A DNA stretch of 64,000 bases. Origin: Liolophura sinensis (Eukaryota > Mollusca > Polyplacophora > Chitonida > Chitonidae). The stretch is taken from the NCBI RefSeq assembly GCF_032854445.1, contig NC_088303.1, forward strand, positions 25,275,265 through 25,339,264, given 5' to 3'. Position numbers and translations under genes: made by a program. Below, one piece after another: positions 1 through 11,890 of this stretch (position 1 is the first letter of the stretch; the number at the start of each line of letters is the position of its first letter). The notes under the pieces were generated by a model. That model was not told the origin of the DNA. It was given only the letters and a program-made list of their open reading frames with translations, and did not search any database.

Positions 1-1205
1 CTGAGCACTATCCTAGTGACAGTGAACCAGAAACTGAGGCTGAGCACTATCCTAGTGACAGTGAACCAGAGACTGAGGCTGAGCCCTATCCTAGTGACAG
101 TGAACCAAAAACTGAGGCTGAGCAATATCCTAGTGACAGTGAACCAAAAACTGAGGCTGAGCACTATCCTTGTGACAGTGAACCAAAAACGTAGACTGAG
201 CACTATCCTAGTGACAGTGAACCAGATACTGAGGCTGAGCCCTATCCTAGTGACAGTGAACAAGAAACTCAGGCTGAGCACTATCCTAGTGACAGTGAAC
301 CAGAAACTGAGGCTGAGCACTATCCTAGTGACAGTGAACCAGAGACTGAGGCTGAGCCCTATCCTAGTGACAGTGAACCAGAGACTGGGGCTGAGCCCAA
401 TCCTAGTGACAGTGAACGAAAGACTGAGGCTGAGCACTATCCTAGTGACAGTGAACCAAAAACATAGGCTGAGCACTATCCTAGTGACAATGAACCAAAA
501 ACGTAGACTGGGCACTATCCTACTGACAGTGAACCAAAAACAGGCTGAGTACTATCCTAGTGACAATGAACCAAAAACGTAGGCTGAGCACTATCCTACT
601 GACAGTGAACCAAAAACGTAGGCTGAGCACTATCCTAGTGACAATGAACCAAAAACGTAGGCTGAGCACTATCCTAGTGACAGTGAATCAGAGACTGAGA
701 CTGAGCACTATCTTAGTGACAGTGAATCAAAAACTGAGTCTGAGCACTATCCTAGTGACAGTGAACCAGCAGCCTCCAAGTAACAGTGAACCAGAGACTG
801 GGGCTGAGCACTATCCAAGTGACAGTGAACCAGAGGCTGAGCACCATCTTAGTTACTGAACTAGAGACTAAGCACTACCTTAGTGATAGGGAACCAGAGA
901 CTGAGGCTGAGCATTACCTTCATGACAGTGAGCCAGAGACTAAGGGTGAGCACTGTTTTAGTTACAGGGAACCAGAGACTGGGGCTGAGCACTACCTTAA
1001 CGGCATTGAATCATAGACTAAGCACTACCTTAATAGTGACAGAGAACCAGAGACAGGCAGAACACCGCCTTAGTGACAGTGAGCCAGAGACTAAGGGTGA
1101 GCACTGTTTTAGCAACATTGGACGTGAGCTTAAGAACTACCTTAGCGGTAATGAATGAGAGACTGATGTGGAGTACTACCTTGCAGGAGTCAACCAGAGA
1201 TTTGA
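1..1205 (+). repeat. 39-bp minisatellite with degenerate right flank
   Basis: The motif 'cctagtgacagtgaacc' recurs with a start-to-start distance of exactly 39 bp from base 13 to 520, then one 37-bp step, then 39-bp steps to about 752. This gives about 20 units, and a decayed, irregular version continues to about 1205. Because 39 is a multiple of three, two forward frames stay open through most units. One reads as the acidic 13-residue repeat EHYPSDSEPETEA, the other as LSTILVTVNQKLR. The acidic frame meets a TAG at 192-194 and in several later units that carry 'acgtag' or 'acatag' in place of 'actgag'. The array touches the left edge, so it may be a non-coding satellite or the tail of a repeat-coding exon lying to the left. 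Confidence 0.9.
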
Positions 1206-1374
1206 GTCTGAGTAGCACCTGCTGTCTCGTCCTGCAACATTGAGGACGTTCATTTTTCGGCACATTTTATTGCATTACAAAAAAACAAGAAGACAAATAC
1301 AACAAATCTTTAATTCTGAAATAAATCTTACACGTAAGCCTAAACTTGGAGGTATACCTAGATTTTACACCTCC

Positions 1375-1628
1375 GGCCTCCCTGGCCTTGAGGTTAGCGT
1401 GATAGTTCAGCGCAATAACTCACGAGACACGCATGAACCGAGGCAGTCACGGTGAGTTGATGTCCAACTCATGCTGGCTTCCTCTCCGATCGTCAGTTGG
1501 GAGGTCTACCAGCAACTTGCAGACTGCCGTGAATTTTCCCTGGGCTCTGACCGATTTCCTCTCACCATAATGCTGCCTGCCGTTGTATAACTGAAATATT
1601 CTTGAACACGCGCCCGTCAGATAAATTT
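1375..1628 (+). mobile_element. SINE-A copy, near full length, diverged
   Basis: It has a tRNA-like head ('ggcctccctggccttgagg', then a B-box-like 'gtgagttgatgtccaactc'), the shared body ('cataatgctgcctgccgttg') and a degraded tail ('tgaaatattcttgaacac'). It is one of the more diverged copies in the window. Confidence 0.8.
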
Positions 1629-1862
1629 TATTCCTGTTTTGTTACCTGGCATCCAAGGGTAATAAACATGTGTGTATTATAATTTTAGTTTATTTGACTG
1701 TCGGTCACAGGACACGGATTCCGCGATGGGATTACAGTACTACTGTACAAAAGGTAGTTAAGTATTTCATTGGAGTAAACTAAAGCTGTGTATGGTATTT
1801 GTCATAAGGTCACGTGAGCATGATGTCTATGAACTATTACCAGAAGGGAAATACTTCATTGA

Positions 1863-2134
1863 TTTTTTTTTTTTTTTTTTTTTGATTGTTGTTTTACGCC
1901 GTACTCAAGAATATTTCACTTATACGACGGCGGTCAGCATTATGGTGGGTGGAAACCGGGCAGAACCCGGAGGAAACCCACGACCATCCGCAGGTTGCTG
2001 ACAGACCTTCCCGCGTACGGCCGGAGAGGAAGCCAGCATGAGCTGGTCTTGAACTCACAGCGACCGCATTGGTGAGAGGCTTCTGGGTCACTACGCTGCG
2101 CTAGCGCGCTAACCGACTGAGCCACGGAGGCCCC
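1863..2134 (-). mobile_element. SINE-A, full length, with target-site duplication
   Basis: This is the cleanest full-length copy of the family. On the - strand it starts with 'ggcctccgtggctcagtcgg', an A-box-like tRNA head. The B-box-like 'tgagttcaagaccagctc' follows, then the body, the 3' domain 'gtataagtgaaatattcttg' and an oligo(A) tail. The 11-bp duplication 'tacttcattga' lies at 1852-1862 and 2135-2145. Confidence 0.95.
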
Positions 2135-2145
2135 TACTTCATTGA

Positions 2146-2980
2146 AATTACACTGTAAATCCAAATGTTTAGGATGGAAACAGTATATTGCGTTTAGCTG
2201 CCCGTGGAATAATCATGGTGTTTAGAAGGCACTCAAAATATAAGGCCCGGTCACACTGAAGTTGAAGTATATCTGAAATTAAAGAAGTAGAAGCAGATAA
2301 GTATTTACGGTAAACGTCACTGTCACCCTAACATGTATGGCGAAGAAAATGTATCTCATAAACTCAAAAAATTCAAAATGCATTTCAGATTAAATAAGAT
2401 ACCTATCTTACACTGAAGTACCTACGTTTCTAGCGTGACTGTGGTTATATGTCAAATTAGAGTATTATACTAGCAGGAATCCATTCAGAGATGAAGTAAA
2501 ACCACAGCATACGTTACACTTGAAATGCATTTTATTTCGTGTTTTCTATTAACTGTATAATGGTGACGGTGATATGAAATATACTCAAAATTTAACATGA
2601 TTTTTCATACTGATTGTTCGAACAAACTGAGAGAAAAGAGTGACCATTTATTTCTCATTAAAGGGACTTCCATGCCTGTATAGTATCTGGCTTGTTTGTT
2701 TTGAAGACTCGCCATAGGTTTCTGAGAAGGTTTGGCTGCAAGTATCATTCCTTAACGGTAACTGTTGTCTTTGGCCTGTTGGTAAGGCTTTCTAAGCCAC
2801 TTAAAAAGCACTCTAAACGCAGTAGACATGTGAGGGTTACCGTGTGGAATGATCAAGGCCTGTATGGAAACTTTTTTTCTTCCATATCGGTTGTCTTCTA
2901 TATACATAGGCCCTATATATACGTGTGAGGATTCCGATATAGGGTCTACATTTTAAAATGTAAATCTGGTACATATTTTC

Positions 2981-3033
<53 letters not shown>

Positions 3034-3320
3034 CTAAAAAGTTACGCTTTTTTGTCTATACGCTTTGATTGTCTCACCGATAGTTTAAGCAAGAAATATT
3101 ACAGAAATGGAAAATTTTTGTTGCGGGCAATCGTGTCAAAATTTTGTGATAGTATCATGATTGCAAGGGCATTGGCGACAGTGCTGGAATTTGAGTGTGG
3201 ACTTTTTTTTCCTTCTAAAATATTTATTAAGCAAAGCTCTTTGCGACTTGGTTGCCCTATTAAGATCATACTGAAATTGAAACGCGTCTCAGAGTGAGGC
3301 TTATCTGTTACACCATGTTA
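2146..3320. other. no gene recognised; contains a GT microsatellite
   Basis: AT-rich sequence without a convincing exon. A pure GT run lies at about 2984-3027. The sequence 'ggcccggtcacactg' near 2246 resembles the end of a MITE, but no partner end was found. Confidence 0.6.
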
Positions 3321-3580
3321 TACACTCAAACAATTAATCTGTTCATTTTAACATAAAGTTTGTTGTTTGAGAGATGTTAAAATATATTCTGTTATTATAG
3401 CATACTACAGTGACTCATTCAACAAAATATCCTGTTAGTCTATTGAAGTCTTTATGTTGAATTGGTAGAATATGTGTATTGTACCTAACAGAATAATCTG
3501 TTGCAATAGCAGAGTTCATTCTATCATCACTCAGATAACAGACTTTCTATTAAAATTGACACATTTGTTTTTTGAGTGTA
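3321..3580. mobile_element. MITE with TA-flanked inverted ends
   Basis: The left end 'tacactcaaacaa' and the right end 'ttgttttttgagtgta' are inverted repeats, each bounded by TA. This is the pattern of a small non-autonomous Tc1/mariner-type element of about 260 bp. The interior repeats variants of 'tctgtt' and has no coding potential. Confidence 0.7.
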
Positions 3581-3582
3581 CG

Positions 3583-4297
3583 TAAAGGCCCTGCCACACC
3601 TTTACGATTTTGGCATCGTATGTCAAATTTCTCCAAAACGCTGACATACGCTGAATTACCAAATTATTAGTATTATTTTTTTTTATTTTTTTTTTTCAAT
3701 TTTGGGCATATAGGCCTACATGACGTATTCATTGTAACAAGGATGTATAACACATCACATAGAACGTTTCGAATGCTAGAAACACATTCACTAAGTTCTG
3801 TGGTCGTCTGGAATACGTCAAATACGTCTATTTATAGGGCCTAAGTCAATATGAGTTAGACTGGATAAGTTAGATACCGGTGTAAGTTACAAGTTACACA
3901 TAGGCTCAAAGCACGTTACTCAGGTTAGAAATAAGTTTTTGGTAGGCTAGCTAAACATTATGTCGATGTATTTCGACTTATGAGTAACTTAGACGTAACA
4001 TGTGCCAGCGATCGCATAACTTCTAGGTCCCTAGGTACAACATATAGCTCGAGTATATGCGGGATGTATAAGCCCATACGAGCTATACGCTGACATACAT
4101 CGAACATTTTGTGCATGCACAAAATTTGTCGACGACCTCGCCGTACTACGACGCATACCAGCGTGCTTCAGTTTGCTCTCAACTTGTTCAGAACTTACCC
4201 TTATATTACTCAACGTGCACCGGCGTATTTGCCAATTTTTTCAATTTTTTTCTCGCAAATTTCCTAGCGAAATTGTCAAGGTGTGTCTGTGCCTTAA
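3583..4297. mobile_element. MITE, about 715 bp, abutting the previous one
   Basis: The left end 'taaaggccctgccacacctt' matches the complement of the right end ('aaggtgtgtctgtgccttaa') at about 16 of 20 positions. The interior is AT-rich at the left, carries several 'taggtta/taagtta' motifs, and shows no transposase. Confidence 0.6.
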
Positions 4298-6374
4298 GTT
4301 ACTACGTGTAATATAGGAGTATGGGAGAGAGTGGGGCATAAGGGACTAGCTGACTTTGGAGGCTCAGGTGCGAATCTCATTAGTTCCATGGATAGTGTGC
4401 AAATGATCATGTTATAGTAGCCGGTAAACTTTCATTATAAACATAGCCATAGGACATGTCGACAGTTCCGCCAGCAGGTTAAAAAAAAACGTCCGCCCGA
4501 GAAAAGACCTAGGGGTCCGTTTGCCCCATTATAGACATTTTACTGCACTGTTATTACGCTCTTTATTCTTTTTGTTTTAATGAGTCAAACAAACGATTTG
4601 TGACACATATCGTGTATATTCATAGCCACGAATGATCTACAGATAGCTGCACAAAAGGCACAAATACTAATTTATTCACTTCCATGTACAATTTTTTTCA
4701 ATAACATTTTTTTCACATTTCATTAGCTGATGAATTTTAGCTATAAAACATATTCGATTTTACCGTATAAGGAAAGAGCTGTTTTGCTTTTGCTTTAATT
4801 TTGAATATACATGTAAAGTAAAATGAAAGTAAAATATATACTAAGCCCCTGATTGAATTTTAATATAATTTTCGGTCCCCTAATATTCATATACTGTTAA
4901 TATTCAACCTTTTCAACCACACTAAAGCACTTTTTTTTCAGTTGAATTTATGCATACAATTATTATGTAAATGACGCCATATAAGAATTAAGGTGCATTT
5001 CATTATAAACACAATTTTCCAGAAAAAGTATATTTTTAATACTCAATAACCTAATGAGTCCCTTCCTACATGGTTCTTTTTCTTTTGTTTTATAAACTAT
5101 ACATACATTTTTAAAATAAAAAACGTTGATACAAGTATATATGTGTAAATACCCACATGCAGCTGTAAATGGGTCATACAAGAACCACGTGGTCAACAAG
5201 GTCAAAGGTTGCAATATACCGTACCCTAGATCAGTATAAACTCTATAATTGTTAAATGAAGATATTGCAAATACTTATGTCGGTCCCATTTCTTTCATTT
5301 TCTTTTATCCGTACTGATTTTTGTTAAATAAAATGTGTTTGTGTGCATGCCGTGGTTAAGCAACTTGTCATGCACTAATGTAAGATAGAGTGAAGGACTG
5401 TTTCAAGGTTTATTAGCTTTCCACTTAAGTCTTTGCTGTTCATTTTAGTAGGTCTACATGCAGTGAATCTGAAAGAGTTTAAATTTTATAATAAGAAGTC
5501 AGATATAAGCAAGATTAGAATATCTGCGTCCGATGTTTAAAAGATTCGTAAAACATTATGTTTTGCTGTACGTCTACTCTATATTTAGGTGTATTGTTCA
5601 TGACATGTTTTCAGCTTGGATAATTTTACAATAGTAATGAGAATATATTATACAAAGGATTGGGAGCTTAATTTGTCATCGTAAACTATAATGTTTACTA
5701 AATTTCAAAATTTCAGACATTTTGAAAGTGTATATATTATATACTCTTGATATATTGTAAACATCACACATCATATAAGATGGTTTCAAACATGGTGGTT
5801 GGAGTTGGAATACATTCACTTTCCACTTTAGTTTCATGCTTGTGTGGATTTACTAACTAATGACACATGCATGGATCACCTACTTGGAATTGATAGTTGA
5901 CACGACTGTGACTACGGACAGACAAATTTGAAACATTCAGGTTGTCTGTAACAACTGGTACCTGTCTAGACCTAGCCGTCGCAACACAAAGCCCGTGTGG
6001 GTCAGGTGCGTGTTGATACATGTAGGTCGATCTTTTGAATGGACATGAACGAAATGGCCGACCAATGTTAATGCTTCGGGGAAAGGTCATTTTTTGCCAC
6101 TTCGCTAGTGACCAGTAAGGCCTAGTTGTACAAAATAACGTCCCGAAACCTCTGCAGAAATACTCAGGCTATCTGGAAATTATACCATTTCAACGCAAAC
6201 AAGATCGCCGACAGTGATTCAAACAAAGGCATTTTGCTATGCAATAACGTTGAGAGGACAGCTTTCTCCACCTACGCCGTTTGTTACTAAGGAGATCACG
6301 TGGTCTCTAGCTTCATACAGAAAGTGTTGTTAAGAGCCGTTTGGTACAAAGAATTAAACAATTTTGGGAAGAAA
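4298..6374. other. no gene recognised upstream of the membrane-protein gene
   Basis: AT-rich sequence with short accidental frames only. It must hold the promoter and any 5' untranslated exon of the gene starting at 6375, but I could not place a TATA box or transcription start with confidence. Confidence 0.5.
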
Positions 6375-9300
6375 ATGTTTTACTACTTCTGGACCCACAT
6401 TGTGTACCATCTTATTAAATGGTTCCATCCAGATAACAGGAAGATAATGTAAGTTTTATCCCTTTTTCTTTCTGTGAGATAGCACTGTAAGGCTTACCGG
6501 AAGCTCAATTTTCGTGACCAATCGCAAGTCTTTCTCGATCGATGTATTTCCCGGGTTAAGTCGACAAATGTAAGGAACAAATAAAAATTTGGGTTTTATG
6601 TAAGTTTAAAAATCAAACCATACGACATCTAGAAACGAGTTAATTTTAGTGTAACAATAATGTGGCACACTTGTCATTTTTGAAACCTTGTCCAAAATGA
6701 ATGATTGCGAATTAGCCCTCATCTGTGAAAAATTCTGACCCTTCCCTACACGCTGCTAAAAAAAAAGTAAAATTAGTTGCACCGCACATGCAAAATTGTA
6801 TGAATTAAGACCATGTGGCTATATGTATATGCTGGTCTTTTTCCAATATTAATCGGTTTGCCAGCAACCTACAGATGGTCGTGGGTTTTCCCCGGGCACT
6901 GCCCGGCTTCCTCCCACCATAATGCTTGTCGCCGTCGTATAAGTGAAATATTCTTGATTACGGCATAAAACACGAATCAAATAAATAAATAAATAAAATC
7001 CATATTAATCATAGGGTCTATACTTCCTAGACATTGGGAAATCTGAACACCTTTTTTGTATTTTTTGGTCATATAAAAACTGTATTTAGACACTGCAGTG
7101 ACTAATTGGTCAGTTATTTTGATTAACAGACTGCTTCAGTTTTAACAGTTTTAACAGACATCTTCTGCTTAGGGAAGGGGTAGAAGGGACGAAAGAGCTA
7201 GACTTTAAAATTGACAAGAGATCAGCAAAATTGCTGACCTGAGGTATGATAATTGCATATTTTTTTTCCTCTTATTTTACGTTTGCATGGTACCACTTCT
7301 GTGGACCAATGGTGAGAGCGTCCACCTTGAAGCCCAGACACACCGGGATCAAACCCGAGTTGAGTCATACCATAGACTTTTTATTTGCTGCTGTATTGCT
7401 TAGCGCTCAGCACTGAGCAGTTAGAGCAAGGAAACATGTATGGTTGGCTCAGTGTCAGTATAAAATGAAGGGTTGGGGTGTCATGTCTGGTATCTTCAGC
7501 ATGGTATTTTATTGGTGACAGCGCTTTGGCGGCCAGAACTCCCCCTGCCACAAGAAGATACGATATGTGTACACACACCTAATAACTCCTCATCGTTATA
7601 TGACTGAAAAATTGTTAAGTACGATGTTAAACCCCAAGCATACTTACATTTGCATGGTGCATATAAAGTCTACTGATGACATATTAGACACATCGCCTTG
7701 TTTCTATGCATGCATGCTGATGTTCATATTGAATACAATTGTGAAGACTGTCTGAGATAAAATGGTATTATTATTCAACTTTCAGACGGATTCTGGTGTG
7801 GATCACAACGGCACTTCTTCTTGTACCCCAGTTCTATGCCTTCGCTAAGCCAGAGTCAACCAGATACTGTGATCAGCCACTTTATGAAATGTTGGTTGTG
7901 TCTATAGTGCTTACCTTTGTAATGTGTGGTAAGTTTAAATTCTGTAAAAGGAACATTTTCTTTTACTTATAACTTTATTTGGTGTTCCTTACAGTGTCAA
8001 GTATGGCCACCAGGGGCCTGTTTCAAAAAACTCTCATAGCTGTTTAAGTTCAGTTAGTTCAAAGCTTTAGGCAAAAGCGAAATGTTTTCGCGGTGTTATG
8101 GCTTAGACTATTTATAGCCTTTAACTTTTTTGTGAAATGGGCCCAAGCTATAATAATTTCTGAACTCTTCAGATCAAGAAGTTAAAAGTAGTATGTATAT
8201 TAATATATGATTGATTGGAAAAGTTTTATCTTAGAAAGTAACAGTTATTTGTAGATTTTTGAACTTGAAAATAATTCATTACATGTATTGATATTTATAT
8301 TTATAAATAATACCTAGAGCTTTTTCTGAGACATTCTGGCTTCATTCATCCGTTTATTGTCACATCTTTTCTTTTGCCAGTACATGATTTTTTGCCAGTA
8401 CATGGCTTCCTGTCTTTGCATATATTTGAAATGGGAATGGGATGCACCAGCCCCACAAAAGTGGAAACAGATTTTGTAAGAAATGAAACAGTAGTGGAAC
8501 ATTGTAAATGAAGACTTTGTGTAATTTTTCAGGTTTTACATTTCTGTTGACCTTAATGGACCCTGTCCCAAGAGAAGTAAAAATAGCCTTCCATGTGTTT
8601 GGTGGCGTCTGCTTTGTCACAGGCCTGGTACACAGTGCTATGGTCTTCTCTGCATTAGAGTGTGTAAGTACTGTACACTGGTGTATTAAAAGATTTTATT
8701 GTTATTTACCACTTAGTTTGCCATGTTGAACATATATGCCATGCTGAACTACTAACCATGTAATCTGCTTGAACATGTGTATTGTGAGGGCATGTTTTTG
8801 CCAATTAAAAAGCTGTGTAATTTGCTTCTCTATAGATGCCGCATAATTTGTGAAAGGGATAAGGTATTAAAAGCAGCTATTTCACCTGAAGTTGGCCTGT
8901 TTATACATATATTACATGTAGGCCATTTCTCTCTTTCANNNNNNNNNNNNNNNNNNNNNNNNNNNNNNNNNNNNNNNNNNNNNNNNNNNNNNNNNNNNNN
9001 NNNNNNNNNNNNNNNNNNNNNNNNNNNNNNNNNNNNNNNNNNNNNNNNNNNNNNNNNNNNNNNNNNNNNNNNNNNNNNNNNNNNNNNNNNNNNNNNNNNN
9101 NNNNNNNNNNNNNNNNNNNNNNNNNNNNNNNNNNNNNNAGAATATATTTGCAGAAGTGTTGTATGACTGGTCACTAGCTGTAGCTGTCCTCATAATGATA
9201 TGCACTGGTGAGTTCTCTGTCTGTCTGTCTCTGTTCATCTGCAGAGGAGATAATTGTAGGGGATGAAGCATCTAGAGACTTCAGACAATTTGTTTCATAA

Positions 9301-10236
9301 AATCTAATGATGTTTACATTAGTGGGAAAAAACACAGTTTAGGACAGAAGTTATAATGGTTGTTTGTGTGGAAAGTTTCATTGTTATTTATGGTGGCTCG
9401 GATGGTAACTTCTGATGATTACTTCCACCTTGAGGGATACATGAAACGCTTTGGTTTTATTTCTTAATGTGCAGATTATCACGTGTAATAACATAGAACA
9501 CTACAAACAGATTTTCAACTTTCACTTTGGGGAGTATACATGGCTTCAAGGTACAGTGTTCTTAAGGCCTCAGTGATCAGTCCGGAAATTAAGCCCCTTG
9601 CAGCCATGACGTCAGTGATGATCCTTGTTTAGAAAGAACTCTATAGGGAACAGACCGAACGGGTCTGGCCCAATGGAGGCGATGTGGGGAATAGTCTGAA
9701 TGGGGATGGGTGTAGGGGCGCGGAGGTCTGTGTACATGTCACCTTGCCCATACTGTAGTGACATGGTTCACCAGGCTCAGGGCACTTTGGGGTGTTCACC
9801 AAGGTCCGCGGAAGATCAACAATGATGTAATTTCTGAAAAAATCTAATCGTTGACGGAAAATATGCATAATACAGAGGGCTAATAAACAGGTATAAAAAT
9901 ACCCTCAAAATGAAATTTTTTTAACAAAAATTCTGGGTCATAATTTTCTTCATTTGGCATAGAAACATAATCTTTGTTTTATAGTTCCTTTTCATGTAAC
10001 CTTTAAAATAATTAACAGAATAATCTGGTTTATTTCTGATAGCGTGAACCCACAAATACTCCAATTATTAATTATTTCTGTTTTTTCTTCTTCCTTTTTT
10101 TACAGTGTACTTTGTTATCCTCATACCTTGTTGGATTTTGGATATGATTTGTAGCGATTGGATTCTAAATCGCAAAGAGAAAACAGGGATCTGCTATGAA
10201 CCAGAGAAATGTTGTCCATGTCTTTGGCATGTATAG
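6375..10236 (+). CDS. small multi-pass membrane protein, family not recognised (five exons)
   Basis: Coding exons are 6375-6448, 7786-7928, 8533-8663, 9141-9207 and 10106-10236. All introns have GT/AG borders and the phases match, which gives about 181 aa. An assembly gap of 200 N lies in intron 3 just before exon 4, so the left edge of exon 4 is uncertain. The N-terminus is MFYYFWTHIVYHLIKWFHP. Four hydrophobic segments follow: RILVWITTALLLVPQFYAF, LYEMLVVSIVLTFVMC, FHVFGGVCFVTGLVHSAMVF, and a stretch from LAVAVLIMICT into VYFVILIPCWIL. A loop with RYCDQP sits between segments 1 and 2. The C-terminus is short, charged and cysteine-rich (EKCCPCLWHV) and could be lipid-modified. I do not recognise the family. 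The consistent splice phases and long hydrophobic segments make it a real gene. Confidence 0.8.
6855..6999 (+). mobile_element. SINE-A, 5'-truncated, in intron 1 of the membrane-protein gene
   Basis: The copy starts inside the family consensus at 'ggtttgccagcaacct' and ends in (AAAT)n. It is flanked by 'ccaatattaatc' (6843-6854) and 'ccatattaatc' (7000-7010), a near-perfect target duplication. The tRNA head is absent. Confidence 0.9.
7292..7643 (+). mobile_element. SINE-B, full length, in intron 1 of the membrane-protein gene
   Basis: It carries a tRNA-like head ('aatggtgagagcgtccacc', B-box-like 'gggatcaaacccgag'), the body motifs 'agcactgagcagttagagc' and 'gtgtcatgtctggtatcttc', and the 3' domain 'gactgaaaaattgttaagta' followed by 'gttaaaccccaag'. 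The flanks 'ttacgtttgcatggt' (7277-7291) and 'ttacatttgcatggt' (7644-7658) differ at one base. Confidence 0.95.
8939..9138. other. assembly gap of 200 N
   Basis: Exactly 200 N, probably a default gap size rather than a measured one. It sits in intron 3 of the membrane-protein gene, two bases before the AG that precedes exon 4, so real coding sequence could be missing here. Confidence 0.99.
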
Positions 10237-10559
10237 GGGGCTAGGTCATAGGACTACAACGTGGGAAAATGATGCTGTGTTTCTCGCTTCAGTGGAATAC
10301 CATACAACTACAGTTGGCTTTGTTACAAAATACTACACCATTCCCACGCTTGGACACATCTGTTCACCGCTTAAATCTAACTTACAACAAGAAAAGTCAT
10401 ATATTGAAAAAAAAGAACATATAAATATTATATGTTCCAAACATACCCACATGGAACAAACTGTTTTGCTAGTAGACAGATCTGGTTTACAGACGTAATG
10501 AACGCAGACTAAAACAGGATTGGGCATTAAGGTGCGCTTTTTGCCCCCTTCACAGTCAA

Positions 10560-11320
10560 CAGTGGCATGATTGGGTCCCTTTCTGATTTCACAGGGACAA
10601 GTCATCTGTGTCGGAGCTTGTCCAGTGTGGCATATCCCCCCTCACACAACGTTGTCTCACTGACTTGCGAAGACATTGGAACACAGCATCAGGCAACCGG
10701 CACCATTGCTCTACCAATATGGCGACCAGCCGTCTAAAGGCAGGAAGACTTCTCCCAAGAGCATCTCATACTGTTCGATGGGATTGATACCATGACATCA
10801 ATAACTGAAATTTGCAGGAAGTTTCGTGCCAAGACAACTGGTGTGGTCTCGCATTGTCATGTTGGAAATGGAAGCCTGGATCATGAGCAGCCATGGATGA
10901 CTCAAATGGTCACGATATTTCGCTGCATTGAGTTCCCATGAATTACGTGAGCACAGAAATCTCGCTTAACCCATTAGGCTACGGCTATGAAATCGATCAA
11001 ATTCCTGTATGCAGCACTTGGTTCACCTCTCCTACGCAGTGCTCGCACTCTTCCGTCGGCAAATCGCAGCGTTAAACGCGATTCGTCGCTAAACACATCC
11101 CTGTTCTATGGTCTCTGGTTCTAGAGTAGGTGAAATTGTGCCCATTGAAGACGTTCGTTCCGGTTTACTTGTTCCGGAATCAGCCAAAGACGTCGGGCAT
11201 TAAGATACATGAGCAGCACACAAGCGGCTTGGTATGGTGGGTTTTCGTCGTGAAACGATTATGCAAGTGACGTAGTCGAATTTGATTGTCCTTGACATGT
11301 GTCTTCATACTGTTTGATCA
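10560..11320 (-). pseudogene. Tc1/mariner-like transposase remnant
   Basis: On the - strand broken frames spell typical Tc1 transposase blocks in the right order. A segment near 11090-11040 reads DESRLTLRFADGRVRALRRRGE (first catalytic Asp in the DESR block). One near 10860-10840 reads HDNARPH (second Asp). One near 10790-10770 reads a degraded NPIEH-type motif. The arginine-rich C-terminal block lies near 10690-10620. Stops and frame changes separate the blocks, so it is inactive. Clear terminal inverted repeats were not seen. It lies just downstream of the membrane-protein gene. Confidence 0.8.
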
Positions 11321-11765
11321 TTTGTGTCGCCCTTCAACTCTCCCCCAAATCTCTATCCTACCCCTAACTCTGGGTGCGGGTATGCAATTACCGTTGTGAA
11401 AATATAGTCCACATGTCATGGAATTATGCAATGTATGTACACACTTTTATATTTCTAAATATTTATATTAATTTTTTATTGGTGACGGGGATTTTCTATT
11501 ATATTCTTACAGTTATCCCTCTAGTAGGAACGGGGTATACATGTAAACCGTTAATTTTCCGTGTACCATTGATTGCCTTATCTTTATCTCTGTTGTCTTG
11601 ATCTCTGTTGTCTTGATCTCGGTGTCACCAAGTACATGCATACCTAAGTTGGAAAGAAAATTCTTGTTTTCCCATTGCAATGATGTTAAAATAAAGCTCT
11701 TTACCAATTGATATTTATAGTATTTTATGGCATTAAGTTTGGACATTTGTCACTAAATGCATCAA

Positions 11766-11890
11766 AGGAGGCCTCTGTGGCGTGGAAGTTAGCCTGCTTG
11801 TAAAGCACAATGACATAGGAGCTTCTCACTAATGCGGTTGCTGTGAGATCAAATCCAGCTCTTGCTGGCTTCCCCTCCGGTGGTACATAC
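11766..11890 (+). mobile_element. SINE-A head fragment
   Basis: It matches only the tRNA-like head of SINE-A ('ggaggcctctgtggcgtgg', 'aggagcttctcactaatgcg', 'tgctggcttcccctccgg') and stops at about 'gtacatacc'. The element-like coding sequence begins directly after it. Confidence 0.8.

Noticed and set aside
16-859. Long open frames rich in LSTILVTVNQ repeats
   Set aside because: They are a by-product of the 39-bp satellite period; the sequence has no protein-like features beyond the repeat, and another frame looks more protein-like.
1-1205. CRISPR-like array
   Set aside because: Units are contiguous without spacers and the setting is animal nuclear DNA.
2837-3034. Frames made of HTHTHT or CVCVCV
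   Set aside because: Translations of the GT microsatellite.
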